A DNA stretch of 64,000 bases. It comes from Metaphire vulgaris (Eukaryota > Annelida > Clitellata > Crassiclitellata > Megascolecidae). Position numbers and translations under genes: made by a program. Positions 23,775 to 37,934 of this stretch are shown one piece after another. Position 1 is the first letter of the stretch. Each line of letters begins with the position of its first letter. The notes beneath the pieces were generated by a model. That model did no database searches, was not told where the DNA came from, and saw only the letters and a list, made by a program, of their open reading frames with translations. The DNA lies in contig CM030832.1 of assembly GCA_018105865.1 (NCBI GenBank), positions 14,364,919 through 14,428,918 of the forward strand, written 5' to 3'.

Positions 23775-24181
23775 TTTAAGAAAAGAAGAAAAACGCATAC
23801 AGGCCTTTGAGAACAAGTGCATAAGAAAACTGCTACGCATACCATGGACAAAACTACTAAGTAACGAGGAAGCTTACAACATGGCCAAAACAGAAAAAGA
23901 ACTACTGAATCTGGTAAAAACAAGGAAACTGAGTTACTTTGGGCGTGATAAGACAACCACAAGACACCATCGAGAGCAGTGTGATCACAGGACTTGTTGA
24001 AGGAAACAGAAGACGAGGGCGGCCGAGGATATGCTGGATTGACAACATTACGACGTGGACTGACCTTTATGGAGGACTGTCTACTATACGCACAGCACAA
24101 GACAGATCGCGATGGAAAACAACACTGGCCCATTCTTGTAGCCAACCGTCGCCGCCAAGCGACGACGGCGCAATGACTTGA
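23775..24181 (+). mobile_element. LINE ORF2 C-terminal end with one frameshift
   Basis: The first frame reads RIQAFENKCIRKLLRIPW and continues to RKLSYFG at about 23943. After a loss of about two bases the neighbouring frame continues VIRQPQDTIESSVITGLVEG, then NRRRGRPRICWIDNI, DRSRWK and QPSPPSDD before the stop at 24179-24181. The LSYFGHV ... GRP---WIDNI ... DR--W pattern is the conserved C-terminus of a widespread non-LTR group. Only one frameshift makes it one of the fresher copies here. Related ends lie at 39340-39540 and 61989-62200. Confidence 0.75.
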
Positions 24182-24687
24182 CTTGAATTGCTTCGTTTGT
24201 ATTGCCTTTTGTGACGTTCTTCACGAGTCCTTTTGAACACGTTCTGTGTTCTTGCGCGTCGTTGCGTTTACTTTTGCTTCTCTGCTTTGGCTTTGTCTTC
24301 GTACTTCCAATATTCGCTGTGATTCCGGCTGTATCATTTCCTGTCTCTCTACTTCCATGCCCTTGTTCTCCTTGGTCAAGGATTCTTTTCAGCATGGTGA
24401 TCGAAAGCGTTTATCCGTCACGATCGCAGCCAAAAGATCTTATCTCTATCAACACTTTTAACTGTAGAAACTGTTGTAATTGATATCAAAGAAATTTGCA
24501 GTCTATTTATTTGACGCCGTTTGTAGCTCGTGTGGAGAGAAAAAAGCAGTAGACTGATAAGAATGAACCTTGACGAAATAGAGTTCTGTTTTCTCGGAGA
24601 ATGACGCCTTTCGAACGCACAGTAAATCGATGGTGCCGAATAATGTAAGAATGTTATTAACAATTGCTTGTGCTCTTTGCTTTGCGC
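24182..24687. other. intronic, no recognisable feature
   Basis: Mixed sequence with short open frames on both strands and no conserved motif. Confidence 0.4.
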
Positions 24688-24695
24688 GTACCATT

Positions 24696-24911
24696 AAGGG
24701 GCGTCATTTGAGGGGGGTGGGGGCGTGGCCCCAAGGAAATTACAAAAATAATTTATAATGTATTAATGTGCAAAATATCGCAAAAATTTGCCAACAAATA
24801 TAAAAATTGCAAATTTGCCAAAATTGCCCAAAATTTGCCAAAATTGCAAAAAATTGCAAAATTTGGCAAAAAATTATCTCGCCCCAAGAAAAGTGTGAAA
24901 TGACGCTACTG
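24696..24911. mobile_element. MITE with GGCGTCATTT ends and AAATTTGCC repeats
   Basis: The left end aaggGGCGTCATTTGA pairs with the right end gAAATGACGCTACTG. The TSD gtaccatt is identical on both sides (24688-24695 and 24912-24919). The interior (about 24770-24880) is a degenerate tandem array of 9-12 bp units such as aaaatttgcc and aaaattgc. Confidence 0.8.
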
Positions 24912-25189
24912 GTACCATTCGTTCGCAATTATTGTCTTTGCTACTTTAGCCCTGACGCCATTTTGCTTAACTCTGATTCAATTCACCGGTGAAGATTTCG
25001 CTCGTCAATCGTCAATCAATCAATCAATCAATCAATCAACATGGCACCACTATCAAAATGCCTATGCCCTAAGACGGCCTAGAGTATCAGCCGATGACGC
25101 ACAAAAATCCAGTCCGAAATAGAGCCACGCAATCCCGTATGTCAGATTGGCGGGGAGGCAATCTGTATCATTAGCCTTCCTTATCCATT

Positions 25190-25530
25190 CCACCGTTTTC
25201 TAACAATTTCGAAGTTACTCAACAGAAATTTCGTTCGTTGTTCCTCATTATCGTATACCGTCATTGGCGCTATAGTTGCTTCTCTGTGTGTGGCCCAAAG
25301 CTCTGGAACTCATTAGCGAAATCGCCTCGTAAAACCACCACGTTATCTTTTAGATCTAGTCTTAAGACATGCCTGTTTGGCTTGGTCTGTTCCCCTTACA
25401 CTGCCTCCCCCCCCACCGATTGGACTGACCTGTCTGGCTTGACCCGGCTCTTATACGGATTGATTTGGTGTGCCGTCGACTGATGCCTGGGCATCATGAT
25501 AGTGGCGCCATAGAAGTTGTTTTGATTGAT
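25190..25530 (+). mobile_element. LINE reverse-transcriptase C-terminus and 3' UTR
   Basis: A frame reads FSVCGPKLWNSLAKSPRK, then TLSFRSSLKTCLFGL, and stops at 25481-25483. GP-LWNSL ... SFRS-LKT-LF is the standard ORF2 C-terminal signature. The 3' UTR contains the gtcgactgatgcc ... catagaagtt block also seen at 20128-20200, and ends in TTGATTGATT. A (CAAT)n tract lies just upstream at about 25010-25040. Confidence 0.75.
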
Positions 25531-26049
25531 TCCATGCACTGTATGCACAGCTGATACAATTTCAAAAAGTACTCTTTCAAAAGCGATGACAATATACTGG
25601 ATTGTGACGAGTCTGAAAGTTCTGACTGGTGCTTTGTTATCGACTGAGCAAAGTCAGGTTGTCCAAATGGCTAACATATTGCAAAATCCCAAACACATCA
25701 ACGTTAAGAAACGTCACTCGGACCAACCGAAATTCGCCCGAACCATAATTATCACTCCCTAGCCATGCAAGTTCTACACAGCAGAAAAAACTGGAAAATA
25801 TGGTGCGTCATATTCGCATTAATTACCCGAAGAGACAAAAAAGTCCGGACGTCGTGAAAGTACAGCGACAGAATGTTGTAAAAAGAGCTCTCCCCCACCC
25901 TACCCCACCCCCCACCCTACCCTACCCTACCTCCACCCTCGCCACTGTTTCCACGAACGGTTTGATGCGTCGGTCGGCACGCAATGTCGTGCCGGTGACA
26001 ACCGAGGAAAGCAATGCGCACAAAACACGAAGCTTTATGGGCGAAACTT
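25531..26049. other. intronic, C-rich tract only
   Basis: A (CCCTA/CCCACC)n-like run lies at about 25892-25935. Nothing else is recognised. Confidence 0.4.
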
Positions 26050-26340
26050 CAGCATAGCGTATATATATATATCGTCGAGTCGCGTATCGAGTGATGGCGC
26101 AAACGAAGGCGAGGAGAGCGGAGACGGGAGGAGCAGCCGACGACCGCCCAGCTCTTCTTCTCGGCGGCGCCCCCGAATCACACGGAAACGATCCCGATAA
26201 ACATCAACAAGTGTCCGACATTTGAACTGCGCCGTCGTCAGTTTTGACACCTCCGTGCAGAACTCGCGAACTCGAGGGGGGGCTTACGTCGGTGGTGGCG
26301 GCGTCGTCGTCGGTGTCTCCTGGCTCCTGCTTTTGTCGTT
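26050..26340. other. CpG-rich island inside the intron
   Basis: A tata(ta)n string at about 26058-26071 is followed by about 270 bp with many CpG dinucleotides, in contrast to the AT-rich surroundings. This composition resembles the receptor's own exon and leader sequence. It could be an alternative promoter, an unrecognised exon or a relic. A short + frame starts at 26094, and no domain is visible. Confidence 0.3.
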
Positions 26341-26473
26341 TTATTCCTGTGGTTTTTTAAATTTATTATTTCCCATCGTTTATTGCATTCCTTCGGTCGG
26401 AACCTGACGCCAGTTCCGGACCGAGGCGTTCATTTCGATGTATCTTCTTCTTTCTTTTTCTAACCATAACTCA

Positions 26474-26481
<8 letters not shown>

Positions 26482-26512
<31 letters not shown>
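26482..26512. repeat. (GT)n microsatellite
   Basis: About 30 bp of pure GT. Confidence 0.85.
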
Positions 26513-26823
26513 AAGTGTCTCCAGTGTCCCTGTATGTAGATGCGCATGAGGTCGGAAATATTCTGTAATACACTGTCGTCGAGTCAGATTTTCTCCGTCG
26601 CAGACAACTCCAGTTCAGGTTGTCGCACCGACGGTGACAATTTGAACTACTTAACAACGTCGTCGGAACAACGGAAAACAACGGTAGCGACAACGACGAC
26701 GACAACAGGACACCCGTTGTGACGTCATCAGTGAAATTTGCGTGAGACGAAGAGCACGGATTGCATCGTCGTACACCAGCGAAGATTATCAGTCTGAGCG
26801 TAGAGACAGCGCCACCGTGCACC

Positions 26824-26931
26824 ATCATGATCATCATGATCATCATGATCATCATGATCATCATGATCATCATGATCATCATGATCATCATGATCATCAT
26901 GATCATCATGATCATCATGATCATCATGGTC
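26824..26931. repeat. (CATGATCAT)n palindromic 9-bp tandem array
   Basis: About 12 perfect copies of a 9-bp unit. Each unit contains TGATCA, and the array reads almost the same on both strands. The His/Asp-rich and Met/Ile-rich frames are translations of it. Confidence 0.9.
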
Positions 26932-27135
26932 ATCATCGTCGTCGTCGTCCTCATCTTAGGTCATGAGTTTTAGGAGTCAAATCTGCGGGTCGCTGAGTTC
27001 GAATGCGCCGCAGCGAGAGCGTGTCTCAACGCAAAATCCGAGAAAATCAACTTAACGGACGGATCAATGAAGAGCATAGTTTGAATGAACTATCACGAGT
27101 GGTTGAATGTGGACCAGGCAATTAATGAAACGTCT

Positions 27136-27412
<277 letters not shown>

Positions 27413-27414
27413 TA

Positions 27415-27849
27415 GTGAATTAAAATGAAGCCCCTTACAGATGAATCCCCAAAGCATTTTATACGTGTAATAAAGACTTACCTTCTCTTTATTATAAGTA
27501 GAATATTAACTTCCTCTGAATTTTTATAGCTCCTCTATAATGATACGAAGTATAATTTATAAAATGATTTCATGAGATATTAAATTTTACAAAAGTACAA
27601 AAGATGAATCTTCGTAAGTGAAATACAGTAATTAAACATGCAATAAGAGTAGCGTTTATGTAGGCCTAAGTGCAGAAAAAGTATCAATCAAAACATATAA
27701 TATAAGGATCTGGAAACGTATGAATTTCGTATACAAATGTGCTGTTTTAAAAAATATTGTTGGCAGTAGAAATTCTATACAGGGATTCTTTATTATACGT
27801 GTAATAATGAGATGAGATTAATTTTTTCAAGGGATTCATTTTAATTCAC
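27415..27849. mobile_element. MITE with GTGAATTAAAATGAA ends and TA target site
   Basis: The left end GTGAATTAAAATGAA and the right end TTCATTTTAATTCAC are exact complements. TA lies on both sides (27413-27414 and 27850-27851). A TA duplication fits the Tc1/mariner superfamily. The 435-bp interior is AT-rich, with a repeated tatacgtgtaataa block near each end. Confidence 0.7.
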
Positions 27850-27970
27850 TACACCGGATCAATATATTCAATACTCAAGACGCATTTGTTTAATGTTTCG
27901 TTCCCTGTACAGCGCCTTTGACTTTAGTCACCTAGCTATGTTACTGCGCTTAAGAAATTGTCAAGATTAA

Positions 27971-27971
27971 T

Positions 27972-28039
<68 letters not shown>

Positions 28040-28040
28040 T
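27971..28040. repeat. (AAT)n microsatellite
   Basis: About 65 bp of AAT following TTAATAATTAATAA. Confidence 0.9.
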
Positions 28041-28854
28041 TTGTTGCATTACAGCTTAGGACATTCAATAATAAATCATAATAATAATGTAGTCGTCGTA
28101 GTAGTATCAGTAAATTTAACTCATCAAAACACTCGACAATTGATTTTACACACAGTCAGTCATGAAAACAGTGAAAAACAAAAACATTTGGACTTCGATG
28201 GAAGAGAACCAGAAGAAGAGGGGGCATTCGGTGATGCTCCGCTCTCCCTATAGCTGCAAGTTAAACAAACTCAGTCAGTTCCGTTGTAAATGCAAGAGGA
28301 TAGAATTTCCTATTTTTCTCGGCTGAATCAAAACTCAGAAGAATGATCTGGATGGACGTCATCGACGGACAAAATAGACATCGGACTTGCGCTAAATATT
28401 CACGCGTAGCGTCTAACGAAGAGACAGATGGAAATTAATATCGTATGGTGAAAATTAGGCACAGATGTCGGTCTTAACAGATGATCGCTTTATACAGTAT
28501 AAGACGCTCACTTGTACATGCAATGAAATGCGATAGCATTCCTCTGCGATCAGCGAGGACGGCAGAGCGAATTAGAAACGACAAACTGGCGCAACACAAA
28601 GTCATAATTAGTCCAATTTCCACGGAATATAAAGTAGTCGGCCGTGACATGCATGAGAGTATAGGCTATATGCTTCAACTGATAGAATATGAAATCAGCT
28701 GCCAGCATTCGGCTGAAAGAAACACGTCTGTCGACTCGTAGTACGTGTTAGGCGCGCGGCTAAAACAGAGAAATCTCTTCAAAGGACCAGTCTGACTTTT
28801 CGATATCAATATCAAGGACGTTGCGATCATAATGACTTGCTGGGCGAGAGAGAA
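28041..28854. other. intronic, no recognisable feature
   Basis: Short frames at 28041-28253 and 28481-28741 lack conserved motifs. No terminal repeats were found. Confidence 0.45.
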
Positions 28855-29461
<607 letters not shown>

Positions 29462-29796
29462 AAAGGCATGATGGGCAGTGCGTGCCTGGATCTAAGTCAC
29501 AGTCAACCAATTTGGTACTGTTGGTGCGATGCGCAGTGCATAGAGTACAGTATATACTATTATACTGCCGTCAATGTACGTGCGTTGCTTTTTCGTTGCG
29601 CATTTTGAAGCAGAGGCCATATTTATAGATGGATAACATTATGCTGTGTTATGCGTCGTGACAACATCTATTACGCCTATACAATAAAGTCCTTTAGGCG
29701 TGCAAAATCTCCGATGAACAGCCTCGATGACTAACGTCAGCAAAAGTCGAGAAATAACAGAGAATGCATTGACACCGGCACTGTATTCGCAGACAG

Positions 29797-29799
<3 letters not shown>

Positions 29800-29848
<49 letters not shown>

Positions 29849-29854
29849 AGAGAA

Positions 29855-29905
<51 letters not shown>

Positions 29906-30050
29906 GACAGAGACAGACAGAGACAGACAGAGACAGACAGAGACAGACAGAGACTGAGAAAGAGAAAGAGGACAGACAGAGACAGACAGACAGACAGACA
30001 TGCAGATAGACACAGAAACAGACACAGAGACCGAGAGACACAGAGAGACA
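29800..30050. repeat. (GA)n/(GACA)n compound microsatellite
   Basis: GA (about 29800-29880) is followed by GACA/GAGACA units to about 30050. The composition is similar to 18683-18900. Confidence 0.9.
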
Positions 30051-30059
30051 GAGAGAGCT

Positions 30060-32505
<2,446 letters not shown>

Positions 32506-32750
32506 TACTAGCGGAATGTATTCATAGCAGCTGCTAGACACAGCACAGTTTTAATAAATCAAGTCCATATAAAAACTGAGAAGACGCCGAGCATCAGTTT
32601 GTAAGTTTCTTTCCTTTTGAAGTGAGTCGGGCTGGCTGAGTAGCGTCGTCTCCTGATCAAAATTTCCGTAGGCACAATTTTAACCCGTCTCTGTTAACTT
32701 TCACAGAGCGGTGATTCTCTAGTTGGATGAAGATTTGCTAACGTTAAATC

Positions 32751-33005
32751 CATGGCTGTTTGAAGGCATAGACATGGTAGGCACGTGCCTAGGGCCCCGC
32801 CATATATGAGGGGCCACGCGGGGCGGTGAAAAAAAATAATTTGTTTCTTTTTTGTTGGTTGATTTTGGGATTTTCGCTAAAAAGGTCATCACCGCTTTAT
32901 CTTGGTTAATTTTTATTATTTTTCTCCTCCAACAGTATAGTAAGCAAAAATATCATCATTACCTTTAAAAAATGCAAGAACCCCAAACTTCTTAAAACGG
33001 CACTG
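32751..33005. mobile_element. hAT-like MITE of the CAGTGCCGTTTTAAG family
   Basis: The right end CTTAAAACGGCACTG pairs with a decayed left end, CATGGCTGTTTGAAG. Flanks gttaaatc (32743-32750) and gttgaatc (33006-33013) match at 7 of 8 bases. It contains ggcacgtgcctagggcccc, as in the 236-800 family, and a copy of the shared motif (aaaaaggtcatcacc). Confidence 0.65.
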
Positions 33006-33616
33006 GTTGAATCATGCGGGATTGAATAATGATTGCAGAAGTCTCTGTGTGGTTTGCATCGGTTATATTTGGCTGCAGCAGCTGGTAGTTAGTATGTCTG
33101 TTATTCTGTCACTGGTACTGGTACTCGAGCAGCAAGCACTCGGCTACACATCTGTCTGACGCAAAGTCCATTTGCAAGAAAGATTGTAAGCGTGCGAAAA
33201 TTAAAATCAAGACTACGCTTTTTCTGCCGATATATTCCTCTCATGCAATTTGATTTTCAGGTGTCGTCGGTTCATTTTTTCTTCTTTCAAATTACCTTCA
33301 AAGAAATCCGAAGCCATAAGACGGACTAAGCATCTTCCTCCTTAGGCGCTATAGGGGTGGAGGGGGCATGGTGGTGATGGCCGAATATGGCCGAGCAGAG
33401 TTCAGCAGCTGTTTCTCTGACATAAGAAAGAGACGGTCGTGCAAAGCCGAATAAAACAATCGATCACTGCCTGTGCGTCGTGAAGTACTTACCGGTTGAA
33501 CGTGGCGCCCTCGAGTGACGCAATAAAATACGAAACGAGAGTGGTTTTATAGCGCAATTACGGTGCATCGGCGGTGGTTAGACGCCGCAGTGCTGAGCTG
33601 TGTGATAACGGTCTTT

Positions 33617-33647
<31 letters not shown>

Positions 33648-35132
33648 CAGAGATTAAATTACGGGTCTGAATCTGGCGATTGTAAGGGTTTGGTTCAGAC
33701 GTCGCATATCAAGAGACGGAAAACCCCGTCTATTTCTGTAACTTTCTGAAGAACGTCTCGAAGACGAGTTGTTTTGTCTCTGACGATTTTATCATCCGAA
33801 TAATTCGTCTCACATACGAATGCGAACACGACCAGGAAAAAAAGAGAGACAGCTTTTCAAATATTTATGCTAATTTCAGTTGCTTGTGCGTCGCCTTTCT
33901 GTTATAGACCCATGGCAGCTCTATAGAACTGTCGTTCTCATCAGCGTAGTCACGAGGTGTCAGAGTCGGGTCTGACGATCCATTTGGATCTAGAATGGCC
34001 TGAGATTCATTCGGCAAAGGATTAGAAAATTCTCTCAGTTGTGGGTGATATATCGTGTGATTGCAGACAGCCAGACACGCTGTCATATATTCTGAAAATA
34101 GACTCCAATAATTCTAGAAATTTTCAACAAATTTTTAACGTCAAGTTCTGGCGAGCTATAGCAAAGAAGGATCGTGGCGTCCAAGAGGAACTACTTTGAG
34201 GTTGCGTGAAAGTTTGATTTACAATTTTTGTTCGTTCTAATTTCGGATGTATCAATGATGTTCACAGCCCCTTAATCGAAATGAAATAATCAAATAATAA
34301 TAGTCGGGTATGACCATACTGACTTGTAAAAATGATTTATCCCTCCCCCCAATTCTGGAATCATGCCTACGCCAGTGCTCGTCCTCTGTCTGCCAGAACT
34401 TCCAACAAATTGACGACTTTCAAATCTTGACTTACATGCGGTAATTGGCATACTTGCCAACTGGCTTTCCTTTTATGTCTGTTCGGTCGTTTTCCTCTCC
34501 GACCTAGTCTTGTGCGCTTAGATTTGAAGAACCATCGACTAATTAGCAGACCTATTTCTTGAGCAGTGTTACAAAAGTCCATTATCATTATTATTATTTC
34601 TATTTATTATCATTTGTCGTCAAGGGTGTTGGCAATAGAGGAGTTCTTGAATGGCATTTGATTGAAGAGCTGTACCTCGACAGAGAGCCTCTGGTAGAGA
34701 AAAGCTTTCTTGCGAATGTTCTCCGACGGAGATCGTTCAGGAATCGTCCTTCGGAGAAGATGGCCGCCCCAAGTGACTCGATTGCGATGGACACAAGATG
34801 CGCGACTGAGAGACAGATCGGTGGACGGACATCTGGGATTCTGGACCTTTGTGAGGCGGTTGAGATATGAGAATTAACCAGCGCATTGGCGACAGTATGA
34901 TATCCCATGTGGAGCATTTTCCAACTGCTATAGAAATAGAGTGAAACCATCATCTCGACGTTTCCCAGCCGGCTTTTGTCAGTCCCTTTGGTTCGTTGAC
35001 GCTCTGAATACCAATGCGCAATAAGGACATGAAGATATGTCATTGCTGTGGCCATGCCTTGAGTGTCTGGGTTTTTTAAAAATGCAGTAGAAACCCAGAG
35101 TTCCGTTGGCGCCGCTACTAGAACCGCAATAA
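33006..35132. other. intronic, no gene recognised; one CpG-rich patch
   Basis: About 33470-33660 is CpG-rich and includes the CGG tract. The minus-strand frame at 34600-35055 (151 codons) shows no known motif and may be chance. The remainder is AT-rich. Confidence 0.4.
33618..33646. repeat. (CGG)n trinucleotide tract
   Basis: About nine uninterrupted CGG units in a CpG-rich patch. It is the only such tract in an otherwise AT-rich intron. Confidence 0.9.
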
Positions 35133-35318
35133 CAGTGGCGGCTCCACTGGGGGGTCAGAGGGCCCGTGCCCCCCCTATTGAGAGCCTGGCCCCCAGTGGC
35201 CCCCAGTTGGAACCCTATACTTAATGCTACATACATTAAACAACAAATGGTTGGCCCCCATGATTAGAAGTTGCCACCCCAACGCCCCCCCACTTGCCAA
35301 ATCCTAGAGCCGCCACTG
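35133..35318. mobile_element. MITE of the CAGTGGCGGCTCCA family with perfect TSD
   Basis: The ends are CAGTGGCGGCTCCA and TAGAGCCGCCACTG. The TSD cgcaataa is identical on both sides (35125-35132 and 35319-35326). At 186 bp it is a sister to 37548-37778, sharing acaaatggttggccc and cacttgccaaatcct. Confidence 0.9.
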
Positions 35319-35459
35319 CGCAATAATAATCTTCATTCGTGACGAGCACAGCATCTAATAGTACACAGACAAGGAATGACATAAATCAACCGAACAAAAC
35401 TAAATAAACTAAACTAATTGAAATAAACTAATAATAAACTAATAAACTAAACGTACACA

Positions 35460-35860
35460 TTAGACAGTACAGCCACTATCAATGCCCATCCAGCCAGCCT
35501 CTGCCCTCAGACAAATTCTAGAAATGCGCTCGGCAAAGTACAGCGGCTTCTTCGTATATTCATTGACAAAGGACGCTTGTCGCTTTTTTACAACATGTAT
35601 ACCTTCCAAACCTGTCAAAACTCTGATACAATCAACATAACCTGCCTCACCTGTTTTAAAATTTTTACACACGACTACTTGCATCAATCTGTCTAGAGCA
35701 TTAAGAGTACTTTTGTTTGGACGTGTGGCTTCCATGCCATACAATACAGTGGGTAAACAGTAGCTCTTTACAAGTTTAACACATATCAATTCAGACGCGG
35801 CAGCTCTGTTACGACTATACAAACAGTTAAAAGTACGAAAAAAATTTAATTTAACTTCTG
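35460..35860 (-). mobile_element. LINE reverse-transcriptase C-terminal fragment, open frame
   Basis: An open frame on the minus strand runs VKLNFFRTFNCLYSRNRAAA, then ELICVKLVKSYCLPTVLYG, an Asn/Leu-rich linker, KNFKTGEAGYVDCIRVLTGL and a stop at 35460-35462. N-LYSR-RAA-EL----LVKSYCLP-LLYG is a strong signature of the region just after the catalytic core of non-LTR reverse transcriptases. No stop interrupts about 130 codons, so the insertion is fairly young, but the catalytic domain is absent. Confidence 0.75.
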
Positions 35861-36215
35861 AAACCTACATAATGGCCATGATTTCACACCCACGACTTAT
35901 TACTGATTTTATTATTGTCCCTTTAACGCCTCTGCTAAGTACAGTGGCCTAGCCAGAGTCACAGAACAGCAGGACACCATCGCTTATTCAGAGAAACATT
36001 TAAACTGGCCAGACTAGGAGTTTGGGGAGCGTCATGATCTCCCCATCGGGATCTCCGTGAGCTATGCGTCAATTTTGCTGGCTATAGCCTATACTGTATG
36101 TATGAAACTGTATGTATTTGATTTGCCCCTAGGCGAATCTTTGTTACAGCAATACCGTCAATGACTCAACGTTGTTTATGGGAAAGCTTTCTAGGCCAAC
36201 AGCACTTGTCTTTTG

Positions 36216-36410
36216 GGTACTAGTTCACTTTAGGGTGGGCAATGTATTATTGCGCAGCGAAGTATCTGTACCCTAACCCTAACCCTAACTCTAACCCTAA
36301 CCCTAACTCTAACCCTAACCCTAACCCTATGGTATTAGCACTACGTCGACGAATTATATTCACTATGGTTTTAGGATAATACATTGCCCACCCTAAAGTG
36401 AACTAGCACC
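36216..36410. mobile_element. 195-bp hAT-like MITE carrying telomere-type repeats
   Basis: The 35-bp ends at 36216-36250 and 36376-36410 are inverted copies differing at one base (key block TAGTTCACTTTAGGGTGGGC). Both sides carry the identical 8-mer gtcttttg (36208-36215 and 36411-36418), as for hAT insertion. The interior includes ten consecutive CCCTAA-type units at 36271-36329. Near-perfect ends and TSD imply recent movement. No coding capacity is present, so a transposase must act in trans. Confidence 0.92.
36271..36329 (-). repeat. TTAGGG-type telomeric repeat tract inside a MITE
   Basis: On the + strand the order is CCCTAA three times, CTCTAA, CCCTAA twice, CTCTAA, then CCCTAA twice and a final CCCTA. 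The two CTCTAA variants are the only deviations. Confidence 0.95.
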
Positions 36411-37411
36411 GTCTTTTGTAGCGCTGATGCATTCAGCATTTAGATTAGATGCTGTTCAATGAATGTGCGACGAAGTGTCTGTAGTTGTTTGTACTGCATA
36501 TAAATGGACCACGCTCGAAGACAGTTGTTGTATCTAACGGTGTGGTCTAGATTATAAAGTATCATCCAAGACAGATCGGTCTTAGCACATTCCAAAGTGC
36601 CGACGGACCGCCGATGAACACAGAGTTTGAAAGCTTATTATGGGGCAGGAAAATGCAACTGCGTAATTTGGTCACAGATTTTCCTTAGCGCCAAACTCTG
36701 GCTAGCTACCAAAAGATCATTGCGCCGCCCAAAAGGAACTACTTTTCCAGTAACACGAAATTCTGACGATTAACTCTTAAGAAAATAATAATAATTCTTA
36801 ATTTTTATTGTGAAGCTATATCTGATGAGTAATTTTTCTGAATGTTATCTAACTATCTGTCAATTATCACTTATACGTGTATGACTTAACATTTTCAGCA
36901 AAGTTTTGCTGTTTATCTTTTAATGATATAGTCCTATAAAGAATATCTTATTTGTGTTTTTGTGTTTATTATTGTGTCTGTACGTGTAAGAAATTTAAAA
37001 ACAATTTTACTCCTCACAATTTCAGACGAACATTGATTACAGGAGAGTAATCGAACGCTAACAGTTATGCTCGCAAAATCTTAACGAGTATGCCTACCGC
37101 TGGCGCTGGGCAGGGACTACTCACCAATGACCTGTAGGCGTAACTGCTCTTGGAGCTGCTGACAATGGCATTTTTATGTCCGCAACGAATAGCAGCAGCG
37201 TCGCGGCTCTCGTGTTATTAGGCGCATATCCTCTGCCTTTGATATGCATGATAGACCAAATAACCCTTTTCTATACGTTTGAGACATCGGGTATTGCTTT
37301 TGAATGGTGGTGCAAATCGCACCCTCATAATCGTAAACAAACTGTCTACTCCTGTTGTCTACTCAACTAAAATAAACGCTGCTATCCCTGTGAGACTTCT
37401 TAGTGGCCCAT

Positions 37412-37481
<70 letters not shown>

Positions 37482-37547
37482 AACTGAAATATAACTCCTC
37501 TTGGATTAGTATTATCGGATTTCTATTGCTGAATAATATTGATTATC
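36411..37547. other. intronic, no gene recognised; (TC)n tract
   Basis: A (TC)n tract lies at about 37419-37480. Otherwise nothing is recognised. Confidence 0.45.
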
Positions 37548-37778
37548 CAGTGGCGGCTCCACGTGGGGTGCCCGGGGACCGTGCCCCTATTAAATGCCTG
37601 CAGTAGTGGCTTGCTCCTAGTGGTCCCCCTGCTGGGGGGACCACTGGGGGCAGACCATATACTACATATACATATACATATACCTATACTACATACCTAT
37701 CAACAAATGGTTGGCCCAAGCCTTGAAACTGCCACTCCAAATTGCCACTCCACTTGCCAAATCCTGGAACCGCCACTG
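37548..37778. mobile_element. MITE of the CAGTGGCGGCTCCA family, copy 2
   Basis: The ends are CAGTGGCGGCTCCA and GGAACCGCCACTG. Flanks tgattatc and cgaatatc match at 6 of 8 bases. It is longer than the copy at 35133 through a (TACATA)n-like expansion near 37663-37700 and a duplicated gccactcc block. Confidence 0.8.
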
Positions 37779-37934
37779 CGAATATCTTAATGTAGATGCT
37801 GCAATGCTATGTCGCATTTTTGCATTATGTGATAAAACTTTTCGTCATCACGGGACAACTTATTTTCTTCTCATTTGCAGTAATTCAGTCGTGGGAGTGC
37901 AGCGAATCCCGCGATAGCCTTTATCGCTTACTAG

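Noticed and set aside
34600..35055. 151-codon minus-strand frame
   Set aside because: It has no family motif or splice sites that I can defend, and its length is within chance expectation.
36271..36329. Ancient chromosome-fusion or telomere-healing scar
   Set aside because: The tract lies wholly inside an element with inverted ends and an 8-bp target-site duplication, so transposition explains its presence here.
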